Shown: piece after piece, positions 1-11,106 of the stretch | How positions within the stretch are numbered: position 1 is the stretch's first letter | Layout: the number at the start of each line of letters is the position of its first letter | From: Aphrocallistes beatrix | Lineage: Eukaryota > Porifera > Hexactinellida > Sceptrulophora > Aphrocallistidae | DNA length: 64,000 nucleotides | Assembly (NCBI GenBank): GCA_963281255.1 | Contig: OY725503.1 | Span: forward strand, 2,170,001 to 2,234,000 | Reading direction: 5' to 3' | Notes under the pieces: model-generated | Databases searched by the model: none | Told to the model about the DNA's origin: nothing | Seen by the model: only the letters and a program-made list of their open reading frames with translations | Program-made: the position numbers and the translations under genes

Positions 1-1480
1 CGAGGATGCAAAATTCATTAGGTGCAGAGGAAACAATGGAAACAATTTCTTCCTCAGATAATTCTTGAATTGGTGGAAAGCATGTTGGGATTCGATGTTT
101 GAGTTATCTGAGGGGGTAACGGAAGACGACGATGCACTTGAATCAATGGTGGAACGGATGTTATCAACCTTAAGAACAAAGAAGTTGGCGAGTTCCTGAG
201 AAAGAGCAACCTTATTAGCATGAGGTGGTAGGACCTGTGGCTGACGTAATCCGAGAAGTGAGTTAGCCTTACGGAAGAGTGAGCGCTGGTCATGACAGGA
301 CTGACTAATCCAATCAGAATAAAAACTGCGAAGTTCCCTGTTCATCAGATCAGTCACAAGATTCCTCTGATGCTTGAATTCAGCCAAATGGTCAGTATCA
401 TTAGACTGGCGCCACTTCCGTTCAGTTTTCCTTCTCGCATGCTTGGCCTGATTGATGCTACTGGTGAACCAAGGGACACGGGGACGGGTGACTATGGTTT
501 TGGATCGCGAGGGAGCGTGCTGATCATAGATTGAAGATAGGGTTCTGCTAATGATGCTATAAGTTCCTCAAGATGCTCAGGTGGGCTAGCACAGAGATCG
601 GAGGAAGCGAGATCAGCAAGAAAGATTGGGAGGTTGATGGATTTGTAACGATAGGAAACCTCCTGAGAGGAAAGAGAAGGTTTAGAAAGCGAGAGACTAC
701 AAGAGATGGAGAAATGGTCAAAGAATAGATGGACGGAAGAGGGATCAGAGAGGATGATGTTATCAGCAGAACTGGATATTATCAGATCGAGACTGTGACC
801 CTTCTCATGAGTTGGCCGTGGCCGATTCATATGCTGGATCAAAGATAGAGAACGAAGGGAGAGATATTCCAATCCGAGAACTCAAAAGATGATACCTCAC
901 CAGATGTAATGCACTTCAGGGGGAAGGAATGAATCACGACAGAGAAGTGCAGTGCCTCCACCCTGGCGATGCGCTGTCCTAGCACAATCAAGGGGTTGGT
1001 AGCCTGGTAGAGTGCATTCAGATCTCACGACCGCATCCCTTGACGTGAACCAGGTCTCAGTAACAGCAACAACGTCAGGATAGTGGTCAGATACATAGTC
1101 AAGAAAACGAGAGGATTTAGTCATAAGATTCCGAGCGTAGAGAAGATGGAAGGATATACTACGAGGATGACCACGCGGGGAAGATTTAATCGATTTGATA
1201 GTAATAAGATTGGATGGATTTCGAGTAGAAGAAATACGCATGGTGTTAGGCAAGAGGGTAGGATAAAGATGAGAATAAGAATTAGGGAGAAGTAGAGAAG
1301 AAATAAGAAGGGGAAAGTGAGCCAGGTATGTAGCACCTGTCTCCTCCGAGTGAGCGCAGCGAGCGAGGGGGAGGAGAGCTGTAGGCCTATATTGAGGAAT
1401 GGTTGGTGGTTGTGGTGGAGTAGAGAGAATAGGAGAATTCGGATTTGCGAGTGAGAAAAGATTCCTATCAGCATTTCTTG
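1..1480 (-). mobile_element. CR1/L2-like LINE, 5' half (endonuclease and linker)
   Basis: This is a non-LTR retrotransposon read on the minus strand and cut by the window start. The segment at 897-1253 encodes an apurinic-type endonuclease N-terminus containing VVAVTETWF and GGGTALLCRDSF. The segment at 492-872 encodes its C-terminal part (HEKGHSLDLIISS, then DHFSISC). The linker follows toward position 1, with a PWFTSSINQAKHARRK-like stretch. The two endonuclease segments are in different frames, so at least one indel lies near 872-897. The last ~310 bases closely match 8218-8620 of the plus-strand copy, so both copies belong to one family. Upstream of about 1253 the sequence is probably 5' leader, and the 5' boundary is approximate. 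Confidence 0.85.
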
Positions 1481-1527
1481 TTGTGATAATTGTCCTTCAA
1501 TTTTAATTTAAGGGACTTAAATTAGTA

Positions 1528-1605
1528 TTACAAGCACACATCGCTTGCTTTCGCTGCTTGGGTCTCAAACACTTCGTGTCTGCAAGTCTCGACCGCTAGA
1601 TGCCT
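1528..1605 (-). repeat. Degenerate 3' end of the Helitron-like repeat
   Basis: The sequence ACAAGCACACATCGCTTGC and a following CTTCGTGTCTGC resemble the GC-rich 3' end and GGCGGACAC hairpin seen in the other copies (for example 43370-43432). No body follows it. It is an old, truncated copy. Confidence 0.5.
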
Positions 1606-2134
1606 GTGCTAATGCATGGTTAATAGCCCAGAAATAAACATAACCAACATCATGATGAGAAAGCCCAACTCAATTTTAAGTCATTACAGTAATTAGCATA
1701 CTGTTATAACATACAAGTAAATTCAATATGATCAAATAAGAAAGATTTTTCAGAAGCTAGGCAGTAATTGGTTATATGCGTCATAAATTTTTCAGTTTCA
1801 AAATTAAGTAAATGCATTTAAATGTCTCTAATTTAGTATATTTTCAAGCACTGCATTGTAGTATATGCTAAAAGTGATACTCAATGCTAATTGATTAATA
1901 TAGAAAAGTACACATTTTTCAGATATCCCTCCAAAAGCTAAATAGAAAAGTCACTCTCCACATAAAATGATCTCTCGACCCCTATACACCCTGACATTTT
2001 AAAACTTACCAGTTGTTCCAGACGACTGAAAAACACACATACGACAACTAAGTTATAATTATATTGATAATTAGATATGTTTTTTGCAAACTTTTTAGAG
2101 AAATTGTTGAGACAAATATATTTATAATAATTAC
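1606..2134. other. No gene seen; probable CYB5D1 intron or flank
   Basis: AT-rich sequence lies downstream (minus-strand sense) of the CYB5D1 exon. No next CYB5D1 exon is recognisable. A 16-base block at 2012-2027 (minus) has a strong acceptor-like TTTTTCAG before it and GTAAGT after it, but its coding does not match the family. Confidence 0.4.
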
Positions 2135-2353
2135 CTCCAAAATTTGCTCTTTTGAAATAAGTGTATCCAATATTCTAATCCTTCTTGTGTTCATTGATAG
2201 TAATCCGATAAAATAAAAAGGATCTTTCCACCAAGGTTTTCCAAAGTTATTGGCCCAGTCAGACCTCGGCCCAGTAGGTGGAATGTGCAAAAATCTCCCC
2301 ATTGGAACAAATGGAATAATGCAACCAGTTTTAGGGTTCACGTGATGTTTGAT
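2135..2353 (-). CDS. CYB5D1: Exon of cytochrome b5 domain-containing protein 1 (CYB5D1-like)
   Basis: This is a single 73-codon exon in phase 0 at both ends. It starts after TTTGAATCTTTTAG (acceptor) with codons for [11 protein letters not shown]. It runs through [20 protein letters not shown] and [17 protein letters not shown], and ends at GAG|GTAATT (donor). The order and spacing of these blocks match the part of animal CYB5D1 just after the heme-binding b5 region (DPLTGC, GRFVHVPP, SDWANDFGKPWW, RSIRIINTLTSQEHTLEV). No stop or frameshift is present. CYB5D1 is a conserved heme-binding protein associated with motile cilia. Neighbouring exons were not found within the window; the downstream side runs into a LINE. 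It could be one exon of a live gene with long introns or a lone duplicated exon. Confidence 0.85.
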
Positions 2354-3353
2354 CTAAAAGATTCAAAACTTGAATTGAGATATAAATATCAATAATTGGA
2401 TAATATAGTAGATGGTTTTTACGAAATGATAGAGAACTGGGATAGATTGCAAACTTATACTGGATCATATATCCCTAAAGAGCATTAAAACAGCATTGTT
2501 AATAAGTTGATATAGATAAACTAGAAACAGTTTCAAGATTCTGACCATGATTAATTATAAGAGAGATAGTATTCATATGTGGTGTTAATTAAATATTCGT
2601 TGCAGTGTTAATTAAAGGTAAATCACGGTGTCGAGGTCAAGATAAAAATTTCGACAATAAAGTCTACTTTCGGAAGGGATTGGAGTTAAAATTTGTAGTT
2701 CTGCACCAAAAACCAGACAATTCAACCTTTGGAGTTTTGGAGTTTTATAATGTAAAAATTCAAATATTGACGAAATTCAATACCTCAAATCCCTAGTGAT
2801 ATCATAACTAAAAGATATTCATTCTATTAAAACTATCACAGTTCAAATACACCGAACGTTGGTTGTCTCTTTTGGAAAAGACTGAAAAATAACATTTTAA
2901 ATTATTTATGACTTTACGACTCTACTATTTAGGACTCTGGTCAGTTTAGTAGAATCCGTTTGAAGTTACGCTTCCTTAAAGGCGTTTTTCAAAAGTAGAA
3001 CCAGATATTTGTAGAATAGACAACGTTGTGTATTTTTGAGTGACAATATTTTTTGATTTTTTGAATAACCAATAAATTATATTGTCAGCAAGAATTTAAA
3101 ATGGGATATTTGTTAAAATGTATTTTTAATTTATTGAGTAAAGTGTGCATTTTAAGCCAAAAATAGACTCTAAATAGTATTTGAAGGAATCTCATTACCG
3201 TCCGATGGGAAATTTACAACATTTCAATTTTGACCTCTACAACATGATTAAAAATTGGTTTAAAAAAGTTATAATAACCTTTTCAGTGATATTATAGGGT
3301 AGCAACATGTTCTAACAATGTACTGAAGGCGATTAAAAAAGTTTGCCCTATTG
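2354..3353. other. No gene seen (likely intron/intergenic)
   Basis: About 1 kb of AT-rich sequence without a convincing coding segment or a repeat shared with the rest of the window. I looked for an upstream CYB5D1 exon (the b5 domain) on the minus strand and found none. Confidence 0.4.
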
Positions 3354-3361
3354 CTCTATTT

Positions 3362-3504
3362 CAGCGCTGTCCAACAGGCGGCCCGCGTTGCGTCCAAAAT
3401 GCCTCTATCCATTCCCATCCCGAGTGCACGTCCCTGTATTGCGGCCCGCCACTAAAAGGTATAAAGCAGTTGCGGCCTGAAGTAAATATAGTTGGACAGC
3501 CCAG
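3362..3504. mobile_element. hAT-type MITE with perfect 8-bp target duplication
   Basis: This is a 143-bp element with ends CAGCGCTGTCCAAC and GTTGGACAGCCCAG. It is flanked on both sides by CTCTATTT (3354-3361 and 3505-3512). An 8-bp duplication with CAG-type inverted ends is the hAT signature. The interior is GC-rich compared with its surroundings (GGCGGCCCGCG). It has no coding capacity. Confidence 0.85.
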
Positions 3505-3689
3505 CTCTATTTCATCAAACTGCTAAGTAATTCATAAATAAAATGTTTTCCAAAAGCACATCATGGTTTACTTAAAATCGTTGAGAATTAAATTAATAGC
3601 GTCGTGTATATGTGGAAGGGAAGTTTACTTTGAAAGTAAAAATAAATAATATCACCCTTACTATTAAAACAAAAGTATATATATATATA

Positions 3690-3879
3690 TAGTCGACTCC
3701 GCTTAATAGGGCCACATCGGTCAGAGAACATTTTGCCCCGATTAAGCGGAGAACTCTATTAACCGAAAATATTTTATATTAGCTTCTATGTGTGAGAGCT
3801 ATTCCGGTCCTGCCAAAAGTGGCCCAATTAAGCGGTTGACCCGATTAAACAGTGGCCCAATTAAGCGGAGTCGACTGTA
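3690..3879. mobile_element. Pogo-like MITE, family C, copy 1
   Basis: The ends are TAGTCGACTCCGCTTAAT and ATTAAGCGGAGTCGACTG, flanked by TA. The interior repeats short motifs of the form CGCTTAATCGGG/TTAATAGGG in both orientations. The CAGTCGAC start with TA duplication is typical of pogo/Tigger-derived MITEs. It has no coding capacity. Confidence 0.75.
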
Positions 3880-3889
3880 TATATATATA

Positions 3890-4467
3890 TGTGTTGCAGT
3901 CAAAGTGCGTTTTCAGCCAAAACGCGTTTTGGCTAGTCAGAACGCGTTTGGACTAGAAAGTCAGTCAAAACGCGTTTTGATTGAAATTTTCAGTCAAAGT
4001 GCGCTTTATATGATGATTTAAAATCATTATTTGACTTTGATGCTATGAATCTAGTTATTGAGATATAAAATCGGATTTATCACATTTTATATAATAGAAT
4101 AATATATTCTTTTATTTTAGGTTCTTCAATCAAATTACTACCATATTTGTTAGGAGGTTCCATTTAGATACTTCATCTTATCACTTGAAATTATTATAAT
4201 TTCTTAGATACTCTTATGTAACTAAGCAACGGATATGCTTTCGAGGATGCGAATTTCATTGGTTATGACATCTAATTTTTCCTGGCCTAGAAGTAATAAA
4301 TATGTTGCAGTCAAAGTGCGTTATGGCTGAAAACGCACTTTGTCTGAAAATTTCAGTCCAAACGCGTTTTAATCGGTCAAAACGCGTTTTGACTGACTTT
4401 CTAGTTCAAACGCGTTCTGACTAGCCAAAACGCGTTTTGGCTGAAAACGCACTTTGACTGCAACATA
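3890..4467. mobile_element. Inverted-repeat MITE (GTTGCAGTCAAAGTGCGTT ends)
   Basis: The arms at 3890-4000 and 4320-4467 are reverse complements built from repeated AAAACGCGTTTTG palindromes. The ends are TGTTGCAGTCAAAGTGCG and CGCACTTTGACTGCAACA, in TA context. The centre (4000-4300) is unrelated AT-rich sequence. It is non-coding. Confidence 0.7.
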
Positions 4468-4621
4468 TATATCTGTAACGAATTGATTAAAGAAACTGCC
4501 AGGCGCAGAAGCTGATTTTGGGCATGCGGGAGTATTTTAGCTATGGCTCCAGTAAGTTCTGAACTCAAACGAGAATGTCGAATCATCATGGAATTATGAT
4601 GTCATTGTCACCTTTTTTATA

Positions 4622-5325
4622 ATGTGTTGCTATGGAAACGTGTTTTGGTCAATTGGGGCTATATCTTGAAAACAGCGATAGCTAGACATTCAAATTTAAC
4701 CCCATTTGATAGCAAATAGGCTACTTCCTATTAAGCTATAATACAATTTCTATGTCTTAATTCAATAATTTACGAGTTATTAGACAATTTATCATATTGG
4801 TCACATTTGGTAATTTATCGAATATCTCGTAAACCATTGAATTTAGACATTGTATTATAGCTTAATAGGAAGTAGCCTATTTGCTATCAAATGAGATTAA
4901 ATTTGAATGTCTAGCTATCGCTATTTTCAAGATATAGCCCCAACTGACCGAAACACGTTTCCATAGCAACACTGGAATGTAAGAACATTCCATGAAAAAA
5001 TTCCAAATTTTTAGTATTAACACATTCACTTCTCAGTTCAATGCGAAAAACTTTGTAATAAAAACACTTAGAAGTGCCCTTAAACGACCTCTGAAAATCA
5101 CTAAATTTGACCCAAATATGGCCTGTGGCGCAATCATTTGATGACTAATCTAAATTTTCACAGCGGATATGAGTGCTTTGACACCATATTTATATATGCT
5201 GGTAATACATTCCTAAGCTATATTGTGCTTTGTTAATGATTTAAGGCAGCTCATGTATTTCTTCATCCATCTTCTACCGCATCCCTGGTAAAGTTACTCT
5301 TAGGCCTTATATATAGTAGGCTATG
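4622..5325. mobile_element. CATAG palindromic element, truncated copy
   Basis: It matches the right part and centre of the complete palindromes at 49517-50577 and 59964-61042. The right terminus TATAGTAGGCTATG ends at 5325. The left end is missing and merges with the truncated Helitron-like copy. Confidence 0.75.
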
Positions 5326-5371
5326 TCTCATAATACTTAGACTCAATGTAGCATGTGCGTTCAAAATCCGA

Positions 5372-5952
5372 AATATCTATTTTTGGACACACAATCTTCG
5401 TGAATATAATAGATTATATGCATTATATAAATGAACTCCCTTATAGAGGCTACAGTAGAACTCGGTTAGTACGTACTCGGGATACAACGTAGTTCGACTT
5501 AGTACGTACTCATTTCTCTTACCCAGAATTAATTTATTATATAGATTCCTATGTAATATCAACTCGGTTAGTACGTACTTTTTTCCGCTTCCCGGAGGGG
5601 TACGTACTAACCGAGTTATACTGTATTTTGATTAGATTTTATTTGGCCATTCTTCTAAATCCTTGTGTTATATAATCTCCAGAGGTGCCAAAACAATGTT
5701 AAGGTCCATATCATTAAAAAACTATCAATTAAGTTCAAAACTAATTGGTGAATGCGTCAAAAACCTTATATAATAATTTTTCAATTTTTAATAACGCTAA
5801 ACTTTAGGGGGTTAACTCATAAAAATCAAAATAAATATCGTCCAACTAGTACTATCAGATGGTAGACCGCTCAGTAATACAACGAAATTAACAATCAAAA
5901 ATTCCCGTTTTTATTTACGCCAGGCAAAGTTTTTAGTGGGCGGTATCCTTAA
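5372..5952 (-). mobile_element. TTAA family L element, partial, split by a MITE
   Basis: The right end is GGGCGGTATCC followed by TTAA at 5949-5952. The sequence matches 56500-56645 plus 58576-58810. The segment CATATCATTAAAAAACTATC near 5711 is the uninterrupted version of the site where another family L copy inserted at 56646. A 175-bp MITE (5451-5625) interrupts it at a TA. Confidence 0.75.
5451..5625. mobile_element. Pogo-like MITE, family F
   Basis: The ends are TACAGTAGAACTCGGTTAG and CTAACCGAGTTATACTGTA, with TA duplication. The interior repeats AGTACGTACT. The paralogous empty site at about 56537-56565 (GAGCTATTTTG) confirms insertion at TA. Confidence 0.8.
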
Positions 5953-6060
5953 TTAATAAATGCTCAAACATACATTTCCCATATTTTAGAACCGATGTGC
6001 CAAAGTTTTTGGAGGAAATTACTCAGAAAGAATCCAAAAGGGGTGTTTATGCAAGACAAC

Positions 6061-6471
6061 GCATAACGGCCACCCAAGGGACTGGACAAAATTGGCCGTT
6101 ATACACAGGTGACCGTTATATACAGGTGATTGTCTTAACCCTATCTAGAATAAAACATAGTTCTACATGTAGTTCCATTACTTGAAGTAATTACTTGAAA
6201 CTTGTTTATCGTTCGTAACATGTCCTGTAATAAACACATAAAAAGGTGATGGCCGTTATAGACAGGTAGTGGCCGTTATAGACAGGTGACGGCCATTATA
6301 CACAGTTTTAGGGTCAGTAAGGGACTACAAACGGGTGGCCGCTGGCCGCGTTGAGCAGGTGACCGCTATACACAGGTTCAATATTATGGAATTTCGGACG
6401 GGACTGTTCATTGGTGACCGCTATAGACAGGTGGCCGCTATATAGAGTGGCCGTTATAGCAGGTTCGACTG
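6061..6471 (-). mobile_element. Pogo-like MITE, family D, copy 2
   Basis: This is the reverse complement of 37182-37604, with repeated GGCCGTTATAGACAGGTGAC-type units. The right end CAGGTTCGACTG is followed by TA. The outer few bases of the other end are lost near 6061. Confidence 0.75.
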
Positions 6472-6501
6472 TATATATATATATATATACAAACAAACAA
6501 A

Positions 6502-7046
6502 CATTAATCGAGTTTTAATAGTAAGGAGATAGTATCTTCGCATCGAATTGATTGAAGAAATAGCCAAGCACAAAAAGCTGATTACGGCATGTTTTGGTTA
6601 TGGCATTTTGGCTATGGCTCCACTAAGTTCTGACCTCAGAGGAAAATGTCGACTCAGCATGGAAATATGACGTCATTGTCACCTTTTTTATTATTAGAAA
6701 TTTCAGTTTTTCGACTATATATCTCTGCCATTTTAGGTGATAGGAGGCTGAAATTTTAATAGAATGTGTATATTAATATATCTCAAATACGTATTTTAAA
6801 CTTTCATCAAAAAATGATAACTCATCACTCTGTTATGGCGTAACTATTACGCTCGAAAATTTTAAAAACAGACAAATTTGATGATTTTTCGAGTGAAATT
6901 GAGTATGACAGTTAGACACACAGATTTAGAGATGTGATCTCACTCATAATTAATCATTGTCAGCCCAGGCACCTGAAGAGGTCCTCTGGCGGACACTTTG
7001 TGTCCGCCAACCGCTCAGCACAAGCAAGTGTAGCACACATGTTTAC
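6502..7046 (+). mobile_element. Helitron-like repeat, copy 2
   Basis: The body runs plus-strand from about 6540 (GAATTGATTGAAGAAA) to a decayed GC-rich end at about 7046. It includes TGACGTCA at 6692 and the GGCGGACACTTTGTGTCCGCC hairpin at 6988-7008. The 5' motif at 6502-6530 is in the opposite orientation, so two copies are joined here. Confidence 0.65.
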
Positions 7047-7299
7047 ATGGGGAAGCTGCATTTGTCCGAATTGTTGAGTTATCGTTTGTCCGACTTAAAG
7101 AGTTGTCGTTTATCCGAATGGATTTTGTATGTTCTGCATTTGTACGAATAGCTGAAACCATTTGTTCGAAAGTGTTGATTCAAAAATTAAAACGGATGAG
7201 ATGATACAAATTGCGTCATCAAATAATAAATATTATATTGTTGAATCTGTGAGCAAGCACTTTTATGTTCACTAGTAAAACCATAAATGCATAAATACC

Positions 7300-7900
7300 T
7301 AATTTCGAAGTTAATTATCAATAAATCTGCTCTTAATTTTCTTATGGAATTCACTCCAAAAGGATACAAACGTTGTGTTGGCAACGTTTTTACAACTGCT
7401 GATGGATTTAAATATGTCCAATCGAAAATGACTGAAAATTATTTCTACCTTAAATGTGCCATCTTTAGAAATGGTGGCAAAGGGACAAGCAAATTGAATC
7501 GAACACGAAATTTGATTACTCTCATGCACCTACACAACAACGAAGTATCAGAATAAAAGACCGAGGTTAATCAGTTGAAAACCAATTGCAAGACCGTTGC
7601 TAAGCAGGTGCAATCATCAAGTCTCAGGAATGTATTCGATGATGTGACGAGAAAAAATCCAAATTTACCAACGGAGAGTATACTCCATGGCAATTTTACT
7701 GTCCATCCGCAACACAATTGGGTGCAAGAATTTTAGGTCAATAGCTCTGAGTGACTCAGAAGATACGGAGGCATGTAACATTTTGTGCTGATTGTAGCCA
7801 GGAAATAATAGACATGGGATTAACCTGTCCCGTATGCCGTAGTAACATTGATGAAAGGTTACAGATATTTATTAATTTCATGATAATTTTCATTCTTTAA
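7300..7900 (+). pseudogene. FLYWCH zinc finger plus RING finger protein remnant
   Basis: The first part (7287-7556 frame) reads PKGYKRCV, ADGFKYVQSK, YFYLKCAIFR and ends HLHNN. These are the layout landmarks of a FLYWCH domain, with the second cysteine lost. The same frame continues past a TAA at 7554 with VNQLKTNCKTVAKQVQ (coiled-coil-like). A further frame, about 7772-7870, reads HVTFCADCSQEIIDMG then CPVCRSNIDERLQIFI, the C-terminal half of a C3HC4 RING. Two in-frame stops and one frame change argue for a pseudogene. FLYWCH domains occur in host proteins and in MULE-related transposons, and the parent is unknown. Confidence 0.6.
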
Positions 7901-8217
7901 TATTCTTATTTTGTAATTCATTATAAATATATTCTTCCATTCATAGATAGAAAAGTAACTATTTAACTTAAACAATAAAGCTATTCAATAAAATACTTCC
8001 CAATTCTAATGCAGAAGTTAATTTAATCGGACAAATACAGAAATTACGAAATCTATTCTAACAAGTCAGAGTGCATTTAGGTTGTGCTGGCCCTCCATTT
8101 ATCCTAGTGGAACCTGAACTTTTTACTTATTTATCTCAAGATTTTTTTTTGGAAACACATGCGGAGCCGGGCCATGACCCAGCTGCCCCTCTAAATACTG
8201 CTCTGGACCTGGGACAA
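7901..8217. other. No gene seen
   Basis: Downstream of the RING remnant the sequence is AT-rich to about 8070. A more GC-balanced block at 8075-8217, of unknown origin, directly precedes the 5' truncation of the LINE. Confidence 0.4.
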
Positions 8218-10288
8218 ATTTGGCTGAATTCAAGCATCAGAGGAATCTTGTGACTGACCTGATGAACAAGGGAACGTCGCAGTTTCTATTCTGATTGGAT
8301 CAGTCAGTCCTGTCATGACCAGCGCTCACTCTTCCGTAAGGCTAACACACTTCTCGGCTTACGCCAGCAACAGGTCCTACCACCTCATGCTGATAAGGCT
8401 GCTCTTTCTCAGGAACTCGCCAACTTCTTTGTTCTTAAGGTTGATAACATCCGTTCCACCATTGATTCAAGTGCATCGTCGTCTTCCGTTACCCCCTCAG
8501 ATAATTCAAACAGCGAATCCCAACATACTTTCCACCAATTCAAAGAATTATCTGAGGAAGAAATTGTTTCCCTTGTTTCCTCTGCTCCTAATAAATCTTG
8601 CATCCTCGATCCTATCCCAGCATCCTTGGTCAAATCATCTCTACCCATCCTAGCGCCCATCCTTACGAAAATCGTAAATGGTTCCCTCTCCACTGGTCAT
8701 TTTTCTTCTCCCTGGAAGCGCGCCATCATCTTGCCCAAACTTAAAAGACCAAATCTTGATCCCATCTTCTCTAACTATCGTCCACTTAGCAATCTTTCTT
8801 TCATTTCTAAGATCACTGAGAGGGCCGCTTCCATCCAGGTCGTGAATCATCTTACATTACATGATCTCTTCCCCGGGACGCAGTCTGCCTATCGTAAACA
8901 CCACAGTACGGAGACTGCACTCCTGAAGGTCACAAACGACATCCTCCTCAGCATGAATCGCCAACACGTATCTCTTCTGGTTCTTCTTGATCTTAGTTCA
9001 GCCTTCGACACCGTCGACCACTCCACCGTCTCCAGTCTCATTTCGGCATTTGCGGCTCTTCTCTGTCTTGGTTTGAATCTTACCTCTCTGGTAGGACTCA
9101 ATTCGTCTCGATTAAGGGTTCTAATTCCTCCAATGTCCCGTTCCAACACGGAGTTCCTCAGGGTTCTTGTCTTGGTCCGCTTCTCTTTAGCCTCTATACT
9201 AGTCCTCTATTCGACCTCATTAGGTCCCACCTCCCCGACATGCACTGCTATGCCGACGATACTCAGGTCTATCTTTCTTTTAAACCCGGTTCCATCTCTT
9301 CTGAAGAATCTGCTTTTTCCGCCATCCAATCTTGCATCTCCGCGATCCGTTCCTGGCTCCTCACCAACAAGTTGCTTATCAATGACACCAAGACTGAGTT
9401 CCTTATAATAGGGACTCGTCAACAACTATCTAAGGTTCAAACTGATAGCATCTCTGTTGGTGAGTCGAGAATCTCTTCTTCCAAAGAAGTACGGAATCTT
9501 GGAACTTGGCTCGACAATACCCTCTCAATGTCTACTCAGGTCAGCAAAGTTGCCTCTTCCTGCTTCTATTACATCTATAACATCCGGCGTATTAGAAAGT
9601 ATCTCTCTAGGGAAGTCTGTGAAACTCTTGTCAATTCTCTTATCACATCTCGTCTTGATTATTGTAACAGTCTCTTGTATGGTTGCCCCTCATCCCTCTT
9701 AGCTCGACTCCAGCGAGTCCAGAACAGTGCAGCCAGACTTATCTACAATGTCTCTCGTACCTTTTCGTCATCTCCTCTTCTTATTAACCTCCACTGGCTG
9801 CCTGTTAAACATCGTATCCTCTTTAAAATCCTCCTCATAACTTACAAAGCCATCCATTCTCTTGCTCCGGACTATATCATCCAGCTCATACAGGTTCAAA
9901 GTCATCCAATCGTACTCTACGATCATCCAACGCCATCCTCCTTGAGCATCCTACTATCAAATCTTCCAAAACTCTGGGTGATCGTGCATTCACTTTAGCT
10001 GCGCCTGTTGAGTGGAATCTTCTGCCTACGAGCATTCGGAATGCCCCCTCACTTCTTCTCTTCAAAAAACTCTTGAAAACTCATCTTTTCCGTATCGCGC
10101 ACGACACATCCACTTAAATTAATTTCAATGCATATACATACCTTACAAGCATACATACACATACATACGCATACATACACAGACATACATAACACACACC
10201 TACTTTTATTGAATTGTACAGCGCACTTGAACATATTAATATGGAATCTGCGCTATATAAATGTATATTATTATTATTATTATTATTA
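8218..10288 (+). mobile_element. CR1/L2-like LINE, 5'-truncated copy (reverse transcriptase)
   Basis: The copy starts inside the linker at 8218 and ends in a (TTA)n tail at 10265-10288, as usual for this group. RT blocks: NYRPLSNLSFISKI near 8775; SAYRKHHSTETALL near 8885; DLSSAFDTVDHS near 8990; after a frameshift, GVPQGSCLGPLLFSLY near 9150; the catalytic YADD at 9249-9260; then LLINDTKTEF and HWLPVKHRILFKIL. A second frameshift lies near 9910-9975, and the last 47 codons end at the TAA at 10115-10117 (FRIAHDTST). The endonuclease is absent. With two frameshifts it is inactive. The family is assigned from RT and tail type, not from a search. Confidence 0.9.
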
Positions 10289-11106
10289 AAAGAGATGCTC
10301 CCAACATTTAATCATAAAAAGATTAAGAATTAAGTTATTCACAGTACCTCTGTCTAAAAAAATACAAAATTTTATAGGGCTCCAAAAAAGGGGAAATCGC
10401 TTCTAAATAAACAAAAATCTCTATAATAAATGGATTCAAAAGTGCAATGGTCTTCTCTTTATTGAACAATGGTGTAAAACTCCTGTGGGAACTCAGCCTA
10501 CATTGTCAAGCCAAATTTGAAATTTTAATGTCCTGAGATACATGACTTTTAAGTTGTGATACATGACTTTTAAGTTGACAATGTAAGTGGGTATGTGAGG
10601 ATAAATTAAGCTTTTACAGCTATATATTCGTATCTACGTACACTAATTATTTAAACATTTTCGAAAGAAATTAGGGAAACATATTAAAAGGCTAAAAACA
10701 AACAAATTTCTTCTATTATTTGTCTCAAATACATGAAAATATTCGGGATTAGAGCCTAATCACGAATATTTTAAGGTATTTGAGAAAAATAATTAATATA
10801 TACTACAACTAAAAATAAAACCAACTTTTTACAATGAATAAGGATCTGCTAAAAAATAAATTAGGAAATTAGAACGAGAGTCTAAGTGTATTAGTTTCTA
10901 AGTTAGGATTTTCGGGCAATGCTACGCCATCAAATGACAATAGATTTAAACCTAACAATCCATTGTTTTTGAAAGTAAATTTTGCAAATTTTAACAAAGA
11001 ATTCTTGATTGGAACACAATTAATTATGACTGAAAATCATTAAAAGTATTTTCGGGTCTTATTGACACATGATCGAAAGGAAATAAGCTAGCTTTATAAT
11101 ACTAAG
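10289..11106. other. No gene; old family L fragment and a short tandem duplication
   Basis: The unit ATACATGACTTTTAAGTT occurs twice in tandem at 10539-10575. The segment at about 10850-10960 is a diverged minus-strand fragment of family L (compare 55790-55900). The rest is AT-rich with nothing recognised. Confidence 0.5.

Larger units (their letters stand above)
3651..4622 (+). mobile_element. Helitron-like repeat, copy 1, carrying two MITEs in its TA tract
   Basis: The 5' motif CCCTTACTATTAAAAC at 3653 is followed by a TA tract. The body resumes at about 4472 with CTGTAACGAATTGATT and runs to about 4622, where it is truncated. Two elements (3690-3879 and 3890-4467) sit between these parts, each inside TA repeats. 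The copy lacks the GC-rich 3' end. Confidence 0.6.

Noticed and set aside
8315-8653. A 112-residue protein starting at 8315
   Set aside because: It is out of frame with the LINE linker, whose true frame continues into the RT domain.
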